A stretch of 64,000 nucleotides of DNA, from assembly GCA_031835245.1 (NCBI GenBank), contig JAVKOQ010000130.1:87064-151063 (forward strand). The letters are read 5' to 3'. The stretch is from Balamuthia mandrillaris (Eukaryota > Discosea > Longamoebia > Balamuthiidae). This document shows, piece after piece, positions 10,841 through 20,084 of this stretch (position 1 is the first letter of the stretch; every line of letters begins with the position of its first letter). The notes under the pieces are model-generated. The model worked only from the letters and a program-made list of their open reading frames with translations, had not been told where the DNA came from and did no database searches. The translations under genes and the position numbers were made by a program.

Positions 10841-13800
10841 ATGGCTCACACGAGCGCGAATCCGTTGATGGAGTACCTGCTGGAAGGCCTTGCTGCCGAA
10901 GCGGAGCAAGAAGGCAAAGATCGGCTCGCACAAACGTATCGACGGGTTTGTTTTTTTTTTCTCTCTCTCTCTCTCTTTCTTGTGCCCTTGCTTTAAACCA
11001 AATACGTATTAATGTTCTTGGCTGTTTTCAAAAAGGCTTTGGTTTCGGTAAAAAAGTTCCCTCTTCCTCTCAAGAATGGAATGGAGACGCAACAGCTGGA
11101 ATACGTCGGACCGTTCGTCGCCAAACGTCTCGACGAACTCCTGAAGCGAGTCCAGAAACAGCAGGAAACCTCCAGGAAGATCCAAGGCAAGAACCAACGA
11201 CGACGACGAAGAAGCGCCAACGAGTCTCAGCCGGAAGAAACAACGCGTGCGCGTTCTGTTGCTGCTTGTGACTCGTCCGCGCACCATAAAGACAAGCAGA
11301 GCCAACAGACACAACGGGCGGCAACAGCTCAACAACAATCGGAGGATAGGCAAGGATATCGTCCTCGCAAAGGCTCCGGTTTGTTTTCCTTTTTTTTTCG
11401 TTCTTTTCTTCATTTATTTGGCTTCTTTACCTGCTTGTTAACTTTGTATGCTGCCGTTATATGTTCTATATAATAGCACCCTATGCGGTGATGATGGCTC
11501 TCTTCGTTCTCGAGCAGCAACGGATCGCCACCAAAGAAAACTCCTTCTCGTTTCTTAATGACCACCATCACTCCGACGACAACAACTGCCACAGCAAAGA
11601 AGATATCTGCACCCAAGTTCGACTCCGGTTTGGACTTTCTTTGACCTCCGACACCGATCGCGATGCCAAATGGAAGTCCGCCATTCGAACGCTCATTCAG
11701 CGAGGCCTCGCTCTTCGACATTCTTCTTCCCCCTCCTCCTCCTCAACTCCTTCATCTTTAGGCTATAGCCTTACTTCAAGTGGAAATAACTTGGCTTCTC
11801 TTCTTGCCATCGAAAATGCAGACACGATAACAGCCACAACGATAGTAACAACAACAACGAACAAAGACAAGAATAAGACTAGTTATAACATAAGAATGGA
11901 GGGGCAAGAAGAACGAGAAGCGAAAGAGGACGAAGACGAAGAAGACGCGGCTCTTACTCCGACTCAAGTGTTGCGTGATAGAACCAACATTGTGCCATCA
12001 CTCAACAAGCTGCACTCAGCATCATCACGAAACAGTACCAAAGAGAAGGACAACGCGTTTTCGTATGTGGATGCCGACGGGCATAGAGTCCCAACTAAAC
12101 ATGAAGCAGCCATTAGAGTCCATCAAGGTTTGTTTCAACTCTTTTTCTTGTTAATTCTCCTTCGCTTCTTTATTCCTTCCATTCTTGTTCTGCTTCTTCT
12201 TCGTCTTCTGCTTTACAAACTATTATTGACTTGCTTGCCATGAATACAGACAATCTTTACTATAGAATTGTAGCAAAGAATGACCCATCCTCATTCTTTG
12301 TTTTATCCTCCTCTTCCTCTTCCTCTTCCTGTTCCTTTTCATCAACGAAGAGCAAAGAGAACGTTCGACCAATAATCTCCTTGTATTCGGATGACGAAGA
12401 CGAAGAAGACGAAGCTGATCAAGTCGAACTGCTGCTGAAACAAGCATGTTCGCCTCCTCTTCCGCTTCCTCCTGCTATTCTTTCTCCCAAGAAGAAAAAG
12501 AAGGCATCCTCGAAGGCGGGGAAAAACCTTTATACGACCTTTTATAGCGCTTGGCTCTTGGAAGAAGTTGCTCCTTTGTCCTCCACGCTTCTCCCACGCC
12601 AATCTGCTTCCTCTTCCTCTTCCTCCTCCTCTTCTGCGCTAACAACTAACAACAAAAAAAGAAAGACAACAGCAACTTCATCTTCAACTGCGTTTTATGA
12701 ATCCAATGCAACAAATGAACAACGATACCTACAAAAACGGCATCGAGCAACTTCAAAGTTTGTCAACGAGACATCCACAACACATCTTTTGGAGGAACGA
12801 CAAACAACCACAGCAACAAACGAAGAAGAGGAAGACATAGGAGACACACCATTGTGGCTCGAAAGAGATGAATACGAAGTCATTCTTCTTTTGGATAACA
12901 GAGAGAGAAGGACAAAACGAGACGACGACAACTTTATTCAAGAAAAACTCAGAAAGTCTGGAGTCAAGTGCGAAGTGCGGAGTTTGGCCGTCGGCGATTT
13001 CGTTTGGATCGCTCGAGCCAATGCAAACGGCCGGACCAAGTTGCAACGATGGCAGCAGGAAGAAGACAGAAGAAAGGGGTTCATGCATCATCTGCTGAGT
13101 CAGGAACGAGCGGAGCAGTATGAAGAGGAGTTTGTATTGAGCACCATTGTGGAAAGGAAAAAAGTGGAGGATTTGTGGGCGTCCATCAAGGATGGACGTT
13201 ACTATGAACAAAAGGTTTGTTTTATCTTCATCTTCAGTTTTTTTTTTTGTGTTAACGGTTTGTTTACTATTCATTGTTTTTTGCGTTAGTTTCGATTGAG
13301 CCGGAGCGAGATAGAACAAGTGGTCTATCTGGTAGAGGGCAGTCTCTCCATCGCTCACAAAGCCATGAGCCACCTCCCTTTAGGCGACCTCCTCGAGAAA
13401 GCTCTTCTCTCCACCCAGATCCACTCTGGCTTTCACGTGAAACGCACCAACACGTTGAAGCAGAGCATCGACTATCTTAAAACGGTGTCTCAGCATTTGA
13501 GCAGAGCGGCGGCTCGTTTGAAGGTCAGAGGAGAGGGAAGAAGACCCTCCTTTTATCAGTGGAGCAAAAGCGTTGGCAAAGGGGTCAACCTTGCATTGAA
13601 GGACGTTTGGGCGATGCAACTTTTGGAGATTCCAGGACTTGCTGGTTCGTTGTTGTTTTGTTGTTGTTTTTGCTTTTCTGAGCAACTAACAAAACGCATT
13701 ACAGGTGAGAAAGTTAAATGTATAGTGGATCTTTATCCAACACCATCACACTTGCACCAAGCGTACCTTCGATGCGAGTCGGACAAGGAACGGCAAGCCC

Positions 13801-13889
13801 TGTTCGAGGATATGAAGTGCGGAGGACGTAGGTTTGGAGCGAGCCTAAGCACACGCATATATCAACTCTACACCCAAAAAAATATGTAA
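10841..13889 (+). CDS. MUS81: Crossover junction endonuclease MUS81
   Basis: Six exons (10841-10945, 11036-11378, 11477-12127, 12250-13214, 13290-13644, 13705-13889) sum to 867 aa in frame. MUS81 with EME1 cuts stalled forks, nicked Holliday junctions and D-loops. Exons 1-2 carry the N-terminal helix-hairpin-helix (NPLMEYLLEGL ... LPLKNGMETQQL). A winged-helix region follows (PYAVMMALFVLEQQR), then long Ser/Asp-rich linkers. The ERCC4 nuclease domain has LLLDNRERR, GDFVW and the catalytic VERKKVEDL motif. The last exons give YLVEG, FHVKRTNTLK and the C-terminal HhH (GEKVKCIVDLYPTPSHL) ending QLYTQKNM. It is longer than human MUS81 (551 aa) because of the linkers. Five of the donors are GTTTGT or close variants. 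Confidence 0.95.
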
Positions 13890-14560
13890 AACAAAAAAAA
13901 AACGGTGAACAAAAAAAGCAAAGCAAAGCAAAACCAATAACTTTTCTTTGCTCTTAGGGTGTTCAGTAAGGAGTGTAAGGCGGCGCAAAGATCATAAGAT
14001 CTAAGGACAACGAAAAAAGAAATCACGACATTAGTCTTTTGGGCCAATGAGCATGTTTCCCGCCAAAACAACCCTTCCTTCTCCCACGTCTCTGAAGGCA
14101 AAGTGGTAGGACTCCCACCATCATCATGGAGTACGTTCAGCAGGCTTGGTACGTCTAAGTTTCTATTTTCTATTTTCTCTCCTTCTTTTTTTTTTTGGTT
14201 TTTTTTTGTGTCTGTTTTTTGTTTTACTAATCTTTTACTAATTTTGCTTTATTTTCGTTGTCCCATGGATCGGCTTGATCTTGGCGCCGCCTTAGTAAGG
14301 AGTGTCCGGTCGCGTGGCGAGTGGGCTGAAGCAGTTCACCGAAGGGACATCTGTGCACTGATTCAGCAAATTTGGTGCACATTTGATGACATCACCTCCT
14401 CCATTTGTACAGCAATCGTTCAACATCTCTGCAACAAAAACTACGTCAGCACTCTGGACGTGCAGGGAGGGTTCAACAAATGTGCACCTTTCTTGCAGGT
14501 TTGTCTCCCGAATTTATCATGTCGTCTCGGAAGAATGGGAGAAAGAAATAAAAGAAAGCA
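13890..14560. other. MUS81-MED21 intergenic region with inverted repeats
   Basis: 671 bp. It contains GGGCCAAT and TTTCCCGCCAAAA (about 14056-14067), a near-perfect 17-bp inverted pair (13977-13993 versus 14277-14293) and a perfect 12-bp inverted pair (GGTGCACATTTG 14374-14385, CAAATGTGCACC 14477-14488). A 153-codon ORF (14103-14564) crosses it but resembles no family and spans T-rich sequence, so I do not call it. It probably holds the MED21 promoter and 5' UTR. Confidence 0.45.
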
Positions 14561-15375
14561 ATGACGGACCGCCTCACACAGCTGCAAGACCGAGTGGACA
14601 GCCTGGCCGAACAGTTTTACGTCTACCTGGGCGTCTTACAACGAGACGCTCCTCCTTCCTCCCTCCAACCATCAACCACGTCCTCCTCCACTGAAAATCA
14701 TCATCAGCACGCCCACTCCTCCAATGACATTTCTTCCGCTTCGTCTTCCTCTTCTTCTTCTTCTTCCTCCTCGACCTCAGCGGCGGGTGCGCTGAAAGCT
14801 CAGTCCGTAGAGATGGCCCGAGCGTTGGTCCTGAACACCAAGGCCATCGACGAGCTCATAGAGTCCCTGCCGGGCATCAACAACACAAAACCGCAGCAGG
14901 TGAGCCAGCTGCGGCATTTGGAGGAGGAGAACCAACGGCTTGGCCTTGAGCTGAAGCAAAACATTGTCGTTGCTGGTTCTCTTTTCTTTCTTTTCTTTTT
15001 CTCTTCTTTTCTTTTTCTTTTTTTCATTTTTTTCTTTTCTTTTTTCTTTTTCTTTTTTTTTAAATCTTTTGGTTTTAATCTTTTTTCTTTTCTTATTCTT
15101 TTTTTTCTTTCTTTTTCTTTTTTTCTATTCTTTTTTTTCTTTTTCTTTTTCATTTTCTTTTCCTTTTCTTTTTTTCTTTTTCTTTTTTTTCTATTCTTTT
15201 TTTCTTTTTCTTTTCATTTTCTATTTCTTTTTTTTTAATATTTTTTAAACAGAAAACTGATTCATTTTATTCCAACAACCAACAACAACAAATGACTGCA
15301 GAACGAGCGTTGCGGTTAGTGCGGGAGGCGTTGAACGAGATCTATGAAGACAGAGCTGCTTCTCAAGAATGGTGA
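14561..15375 (+). CDS. MED21: Mediator complex subunit 21
   Basis: Two exons (14561-14975, 15302-15375) give 162 aa. MED21 (Srb7) is a small middle-module subunit of Mediator that pairs with MED7 and links activators to RNA polymerase II in the nucleus. The start TDRLTQLQDRVDSLAEQFY is nearly the family consensus, followed by VLQRDAPP. A His/Ser-rich insert precedes the helical part with IDELIESLPGI and LRHLEEENQRL. Exon 2 adds the C-terminal coiled coil ending EIYEDRAASQEW. The 326-bp intron is almost pure T/TTC and has a GTTCTC donor. Length is close to that of the animal protein (144 aa). Confidence 0.93.
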
Positions 15376-15781
15376 CCAGCAGGAGCGCAACTGTATATTT
15401 TTTTTCCAGGTTTCTTTCTTTGAATTTGATATCTAAACGAAACCAACAGCACTTAGACTTGTCGCTCTTGTGGTTGTGGTTGTGTTGTTGTGGTCGTCTG
15501 GTGTGGTGGCTTGGATGTTTGAATGTCGAGCAACCTTAGAGAACTACTTTGAGCAGAGGTGGTTCATAAAGAAGGATTGAGATAAATGAAGAAGATGCAG
15601 CGTAACCATCTGCTCGTCTACCTGTCCTCGTGAGCTTTTGCTTCCACTGCTGAACAACAAACAAAGGTAACAGAGAGGAGAGAGAGAGCGAGCAAGAGAA
15701 AATAATATTTTTACTCAACAAGTTAAAGCCAACAAAAAAACAAACTAACTGTAACTCCACCAATAGGTTTTTTTTGTTTCA
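15376..15781. other. Intergenic spacer, convergent MED21 / YDGG-1 3' ends
   Basis: 3' flanks of two convergent genes. A GTTGTGGTTGTG-rich stretch lies at 15470-15495 and a short GA run at 15675-15690. No gene or structured element is recognised. Confidence 0.55.
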
Positions 15782-17143
15782 TTAGAGCCAGAAAGCGGCC
15801 AGAGAAGTAGCACCAGAAGCAGCTTCATCAGCGCTGTTGGAATTGTAGGCCACCACATTTCCGTCATAGACGCTGCCGTCATAACCCACATTTCCTCCCG
15901 CGTAGACCACGTCGCCTCCATCGTAGCCATCGTACGCCACATCTCCGCCATCGTAGACCACATTGCCTCCATCGTAACTGATGTCACCTCCATCGTAGGT
16001 CACATCGCCGCCATCGTAGGCCACGTCGCCGCCATCGTAGACTACGTTGCCTCCATCGTAACTGACATCACCTCCATCATAGGTCACCACATTGCCGTCA
16101 TAGCGGACATCACCTCCATCATAAACAACGACATCACCATCATAACGCACATCACCACCGTCATAAACCACGTTGCCGCCATCATAGCGAACGTCACCTC
16201 CATCGTAGCGGATGTCACCACCATCATAACGAATATCACCGCCATCGTAACGGATGTCACCACCATCGTAACGGATATCACCACCGTCATAGCTGATGTC
16301 TCCGTCATAGCAATCATAGCGAACGTCACCGTCATAGACAACATTGCCGCCGTCGTAACGGATATCACCACCATCATAGCTGATATCCCTCCCATCATAT
16401 CGGATGTCTCCACCATCGTACATCACGTTGCCTCCATCATAACTAATGTCGCCACCATCGTACTGGAAGTCTCCTCCATCATAACGAACGTCACCACCAT
16501 CGTAACGGATATCGCCACCGTCATAGCGAATATCACCTCCATCGTAGATGTTTCCTCCATCGTACATCACGTTGCCTCCATCGTAGCGAATATCACCACC
16601 ATCATAACGGATGTCACCGCCATCGTAGCTGATGTCGCCTCCATCGTAGATATCGCCCCCATCATAACTAACGTCGCCACCATCATATCGGATGTCTCCA
16701 CCATCGTACTCAATGTCACCACCATCATAGATGTTACCTCCATCATAACGAACGTCACCACCACCGTAACGAATGTCGCCACCATCGTAACGGATGTCAC
16801 CTCCATCGTACATCACATTGCCGCCGTCGTAGCGAATGTCGCCTCCATCGTAGCGGATGTTGCCTCCATCATAACGAACATCACCGCCATCGTAACGGAT
16901 GTCTCCTCCATCATAACGAATATCGCCACCGTCATAACGGATGTCTCCACCATCGTACTCAATGTCGCCGCCATCATAGGTCATGACATTGCCGCCATCA
17001 TAGCGAACATCGCCGCCATCGTAAGTCACCACGTCGCCGTCATAGCGGACATCCCCTCCGCCATAGTTCACATCACCTCGGCCAGCCAAGGCGGCCGCGG
17101 CAAAGAATGCCAACCACAAGCAAAGCATCACACCAGCCTTCAT
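15782..17143 (-). CDS. Secreted YDGG heptad-repeat protein 1
   Basis: A single exon of 453 aa. Residues 1-20 are a clear signal peptide (MKAGVMLCLWLAFFAAAALA), so the protein should enter the secretory pathway; the mature end begins with RGD. Nearly all the rest is a tandem heptad of the form YDGG-[DN]-[IV]-x, where x is mostly R, S, E, V or M. About 56 YDG motifs are present, with occasional six- or eight-residue units. The tail leaves the repeat: VVAYNSNS, then an Ala/Ser-rich end SLAAFWL. Composition is very rich in Asp, Gly and Tyr with no Cys. I do not know this family. The regular aliphatic and Tyr spacing is what a beta-solenoid or a cross-linkable wall protein would show; that is inference. 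A paralogue lies at 18372-19550. Confidence 0.85.
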   Translation of the reverse strand: MKAGVMLCLWLAFFAAAALAGRGDVNYGGGDVRYDGDVVTYDGGDVRYDGGNVMTYDGGDIEYDGGDIRYDGGDIRYDGGDIRYDGGDVRYDGGNIRYDGGDIRYDGGNVMYDGGDIRYDGGDIRYGGGDVRYDGGNIYDGGDIEYDGGDIRYDGGDVSYDGGDIYDGGDISYDGGDIRYDGGDIRYDGGNVMYDGGNIYDGGDIRYDGGDIRYDGGDVRYDGGDFQYDGGDISYDGGNVMYDGGDIRYDGRDISYDGGDIRYDGGNVVYDGDVRYDCYDGDISYDGGDIRYDGGDIRYDGGDIRYDGGDIRYDGGDVRYDGGNVVYDGGDVRYDGDVVVYDGGDVRYDGNVVTYDGGDVSYDGGNVVYDGGDVAYDGGDVTYDGGDISYDGGNVVYDGGDVAYDGYDGGDVVYAGGNVGYDGSVYDGNVVAYNSNSADEAASGATSLAAFWL

Positions 17144-17420
17144 TCTTGTTGTTGTTGTTGTTGCAAGGTTTGTTGTTCCTGTTGTTTTGTAGTGTGCGTT
17201 TTTGTGAATGTCTAGAGAAAATGAAGTGCATTGATTTTATAGTTGGGCATCTCATTCTCCTTTTGGGAAGTTGGCAATACTGTCAAACACTCCCCTTCAC
17301 TTTTACACGACATTTCATCTCCTTGTTGAAGTAGGAGGAAAAAGAGAGACTGCAGCAGCATTGGTCCATCTAGCTTCATTCCATTCCTATGAAAACTACT
17401 TTGGATTCGTTTCTTATTTC
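17144..17420 (-). promoter_or_regulatory. Promoter and leader of YDGG-1, duplicated upstream of YDGG-2
   Basis: Reading on the minus strand, a GTTGTT-repeat leader precedes the ATG. A CTATAAAA TATA box (17234-17242) lies about 95 bp upstream of the ATG, next to GATGCCCAA. Further upstream is AGTTTTCATAGGAAT and a CCAAT box (near 17359). The same blocks in the same order occur upstream of YDGG-2. Confidence 0.65.
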
Positions 17421-17563
17421 AATATTAGCCGCGTTGCATTCGATAACACAAGATGTGTTGCTCCAACAGAAGAATAAGTGAACTACAGGAGAGAAGTACC
17501 CACCTTCTATGCCAAAATAATGTTTTTCCTCATTCCAATCATTCTGCTCATGCCGGCTCCCCG

Positions 17564-17599
<36 letters not shown>

Positions 17600-18371
17600 C
17601 TATCACTTGCCCTTTGATGAGACAAACACGATTAACTGGTACAAGGGATTGAGAAAGCGCCGGAACCTCCGTCCCACTATATAGGCGTATTTCGTTGGCT
17701 GAAATCGCTTCACAATTCTGTGAGCTTGCTGACCTCAAAGTTACTTTCTGCCGATCAACAAATTGCCTGCAATACTCCCACGGATTGCCCCCATGTATGC
17801 CTTCCTCCCTCTATCTGCTCCTCCTCCTCCTTCCTCTCCTTTGCTCTCCACTGCTTTCACGTCACTGTTATCAACTTCGTGGAGACATCCAAAAGAGTGG
17901 CCAATTACAACACCGACTATCGTAGTCCACGGCTACAGCCATCCCATACCGAGCGTCACTGCCTCTGTAGCGAACATTTCCTCCACCATAGACCAGCCAA
18001 AGGAGTCGCCGTAAAGAAGTGCCTGCCAGTCTCTGTTCTTTGTTGGAACGGTTTGTTGAGTTTGTTGTATGAAACTAGCAAACCTCTCCTCTCTTCTCGA
18101 CAACAAGTGGTGCCCATTGGTTGGTGCTAGAGAGTGTTGTTGGAGCAAATTTACTCATGTCAAGCGGAGAGGCATGGAAGCAAAGATCATCGTTGACTGT
18201 TGGAACAGATACACATTTCTCAAAGGCAAACAAACAAAACCACCACAAACAAAGAAAACCACAATTTGTTATATTAAAAGGAGAGGAAAGGTAAACATCT
18301 AAAACGCACTTTTTAAAACTGCTTCGGCTGCTGATTCTAACCAGCATGGTCTTTGCACTGTAACAGCCTTT
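17421..18371. other. Intergenic region between the two YDGG genes
   Basis: About 950 bp with a (CT)n run at 17570-17596, CTCCTCC-rich sequence and a GTTTGTTGAGTTTGTTG stretch near 18050. It holds the decayed repeat fragment listed separately (17925-17995). Open frames exist on both strands but none has gene-like composition or a recognised domain. Confidence 0.5.
17925..17995 (-). pseudogene. Decayed YDGG-repeat fragment
   Basis: Read on the minus strand, this segment encodes YGGGNVRY, then RGSDARYG, then VAVDYD, which is the YDGG-[DN]-V-R pattern with substitutions. It lies between the two intact genes and is flanked by stops and frame shifts, so it looks like a relic of a third copy or of an ancestral longer array. 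The match is short, hence moderate confidence. Confidence 0.45.
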
Positions 18372-19550
18372 TCAGAGCCAGAAAGCAACCAGGGAAGCAG
18401 CAGAGCTCTTGTCGCCGCTGTTGTTGGAATTATAGGCCACCACGTTTCCATCATCGTAGGCATTGCCGTCATAGGCCACATCGCCTCCGTCGTAGACCAC
18501 GTTGCCTCCATCATACCCATCGTAGTCCACGTCCCCGCCGTCATAGACCACATCTCCACCATCATAATCAACATCTCCTCCATCGTAACGGATGTCGCCA
18601 CCGTCATAACGAATGTTACCTCCATCGTAGATGTTTCCTCCGTCGTAACAACCATCGTAGCGAACATCACCCCCATCGTACGCCACGTTGCCTCCATCGT
18701 AGCGCACGTCACCACCATCGTAGGTCACCACGTTACCATCATAACGGATGTCACCGCCATCGTATGTCACCACGTTACCGCCGTCATAGCGCACATCACC
18801 GCCATCGTAGACCACGTCTCCTCCGTCATAATCATCGTAGCGAATGTCACCACCGTCGTAGGTTATCACATTGCCTCCATCATAACGAATGTCACCTCCA
18901 TCATAGCTAATATCGCCGCCATCGTAGCGAACGTCTCCTCCATCATAGACCACATTGCCGCCGTCATAGCGAATGTCGCCTCCATCGTAACTAATGTCAC
19001 CACCATCATAGCGTACGTCGCCTCCATCGTAACGGATATCGCCACCATCGTAACGAACGTCACCACCATCATAGCGTACGTTGCCTCCATCGTAACGGAT
19101 ATCACCACTATAGGCAATGTCTCCACCATCATAGCTATCGTAGATGTCCCCTCCATCATAACGAACATCACCTCCGTCGTAACGGATGTCGCCGCCGTCA
19201 TAGACGTCACCACCGTCGTAGCGGATGTCACCGCCGTCGTAACGGATATCGCCGCCATCATAGATGTTGCCTCCATCATAGCGAACGTCCCCGCCATCGT
19301 AACTAATGTCTCCTCCGTCGTAACGAATATCGCCACCATCATAACGGATGTCTCCACCATCGTACTCAATGTCGCCGCCATCATAGGTCATGACATTGCC
19401 TCCATCATAGCGAACATCGCCGCCATCGTAAGTCACCACGTCGCCGTCATAGCGGACATCCCCTCCGCCATAGTTCACATCACCTCGGCCAGCCAAGGCG
19501 GCCGCGGCAAAGAATGCCAACCACAAGCAAAGCATCACACCAGCCTTCAT
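18372..19550 (-). CDS. Secreted YDGG heptad-repeat protein 2
   Basis: A single exon of 392 aa, paralogous to the gene at 15782. The signal peptide, the RGD at the mature N-terminus and the first 75 or so residues are identical to copy 1. Downstream, the array has the same heptad unit but a different order of I/V and R/S/T/E/A variants and fewer copies. The C-terminus is homologous but diverged: VVAYNSNNSGD and SLVAFWL. Identical ends with rearranged middles suggest recent duplication or gene conversion plus repeat turnover. Likely extracellular or wall-associated; function unknown. Confidence 0.85.
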   Translation of the reverse strand: MKAGVMLCLWLAFFAAAALAGRGDVNYGGGDVRYDGDVVTYDGGDVRYDGGNVMTYDGGDIEYDGGDIRYDGGDIRYDGGDISYDGGDVRYDGGNIYDGGDIRYDGGDIRYDGGDVYDGGDIRYDGGDVRYDGGDIYDSYDGGDIAYSGDIRYDGGNVRYDGGDVRYDGGDIRYDGGDVRYDGGDISYDGGDIRYDGGNVVYDGGDVRYDGGDISYDGGDIRYDGGNVITYDGGDIRYDDYDGGDVVYDGGDVRYDGGNVVTYDGGDIRYDGNVVTYDGGDVRYDGGNVAYDGGDVRYDGCYDGGNIYDGGNIRYDGGDIRYDGGDVDYDGGDVVYDGGDVDYDGYDGGNVVYDGGDVAYDGNAYDDGNVVAYNSNNSGDKSSAASLVAFWL

Positions 19551-19880
19551 TCTTGTTGTTGTTGCTGCAAGGTTTGTTGTTCTGTTTCTGTTGTTCTGTT
19601 TATGTTTGTTTTTGTTTCTTGTTGTGTTTGTGAATGTTGAGAGGATGAAACCCGTTTTGTTGAAGTGATTATATAGTTGGGCATCTCATCTCCTTTTTGG
19701 AAGTGGGTCATACAGGCCAAACACTCTCCTTTACTTTCGCAGCACATTCCATCGGTCTCTCTCTTGGAGGAGAAGAAAATGGGAAGGAGAAGAAAACAAA
19801 AAGGAAGTGCAGCGCTGCATTGGTCCATCTCGTTTTGTTCCATCCCCATGAAAACTATTCTGTAAACATTTCACTTCTCT
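19551..19880 (-). promoter_or_regulatory. Promoter and leader of YDGG-2
   Basis: On the minus strand a TATA-like CTATATAAT lies about 120 bp upstream of the ATG (19668-19676), adjacent to GATGCCCAA. It is followed upstream by an AAAAAGGAGATGAG block and, near 19826-19852, a CCAAT box with AGTTTTCATGGGGATGG. All are in the order seen at YDGG-1. A GTTGTT-rich leader precedes the start codon. Confidence 0.65.
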
Positions 19881-20084
19881 CGACGAAATCTTTGCACGAT
19901 AGAATCCTCCTTAATCTTGGTTTCCTATCTTGGAAAATACATTTAAGGTGTCGACAGTAACCCAGCATTTGATTAAATTAGCCTGATACGATCTTTTATA
20001 ACCAAATTACCCGATTATCGGGATTACTCATTTACAAAATTAACCAGCAAAAAAAATACAGGCAAAAAAAAAAGAAGACAAAGA
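19881..20084. promoter_or_regulatory. Upstream region of the type I membrane protein gene
   Basis: It contains TTTAAGGTGTCGACAG (19942-19957), almost the same as TTTAAGGCGTCGACAA upstream of MUS81, and a purine-rich stretch directly before the ATG at 20085. Confidence 0.4.

Noticed and set aside
14103-14564. Possible gene upstream of MED21 (153 codons)
   Set aside because: The frame spans a T-rich stretch, matches no family, and the inverted repeats explain part of its sequence better.
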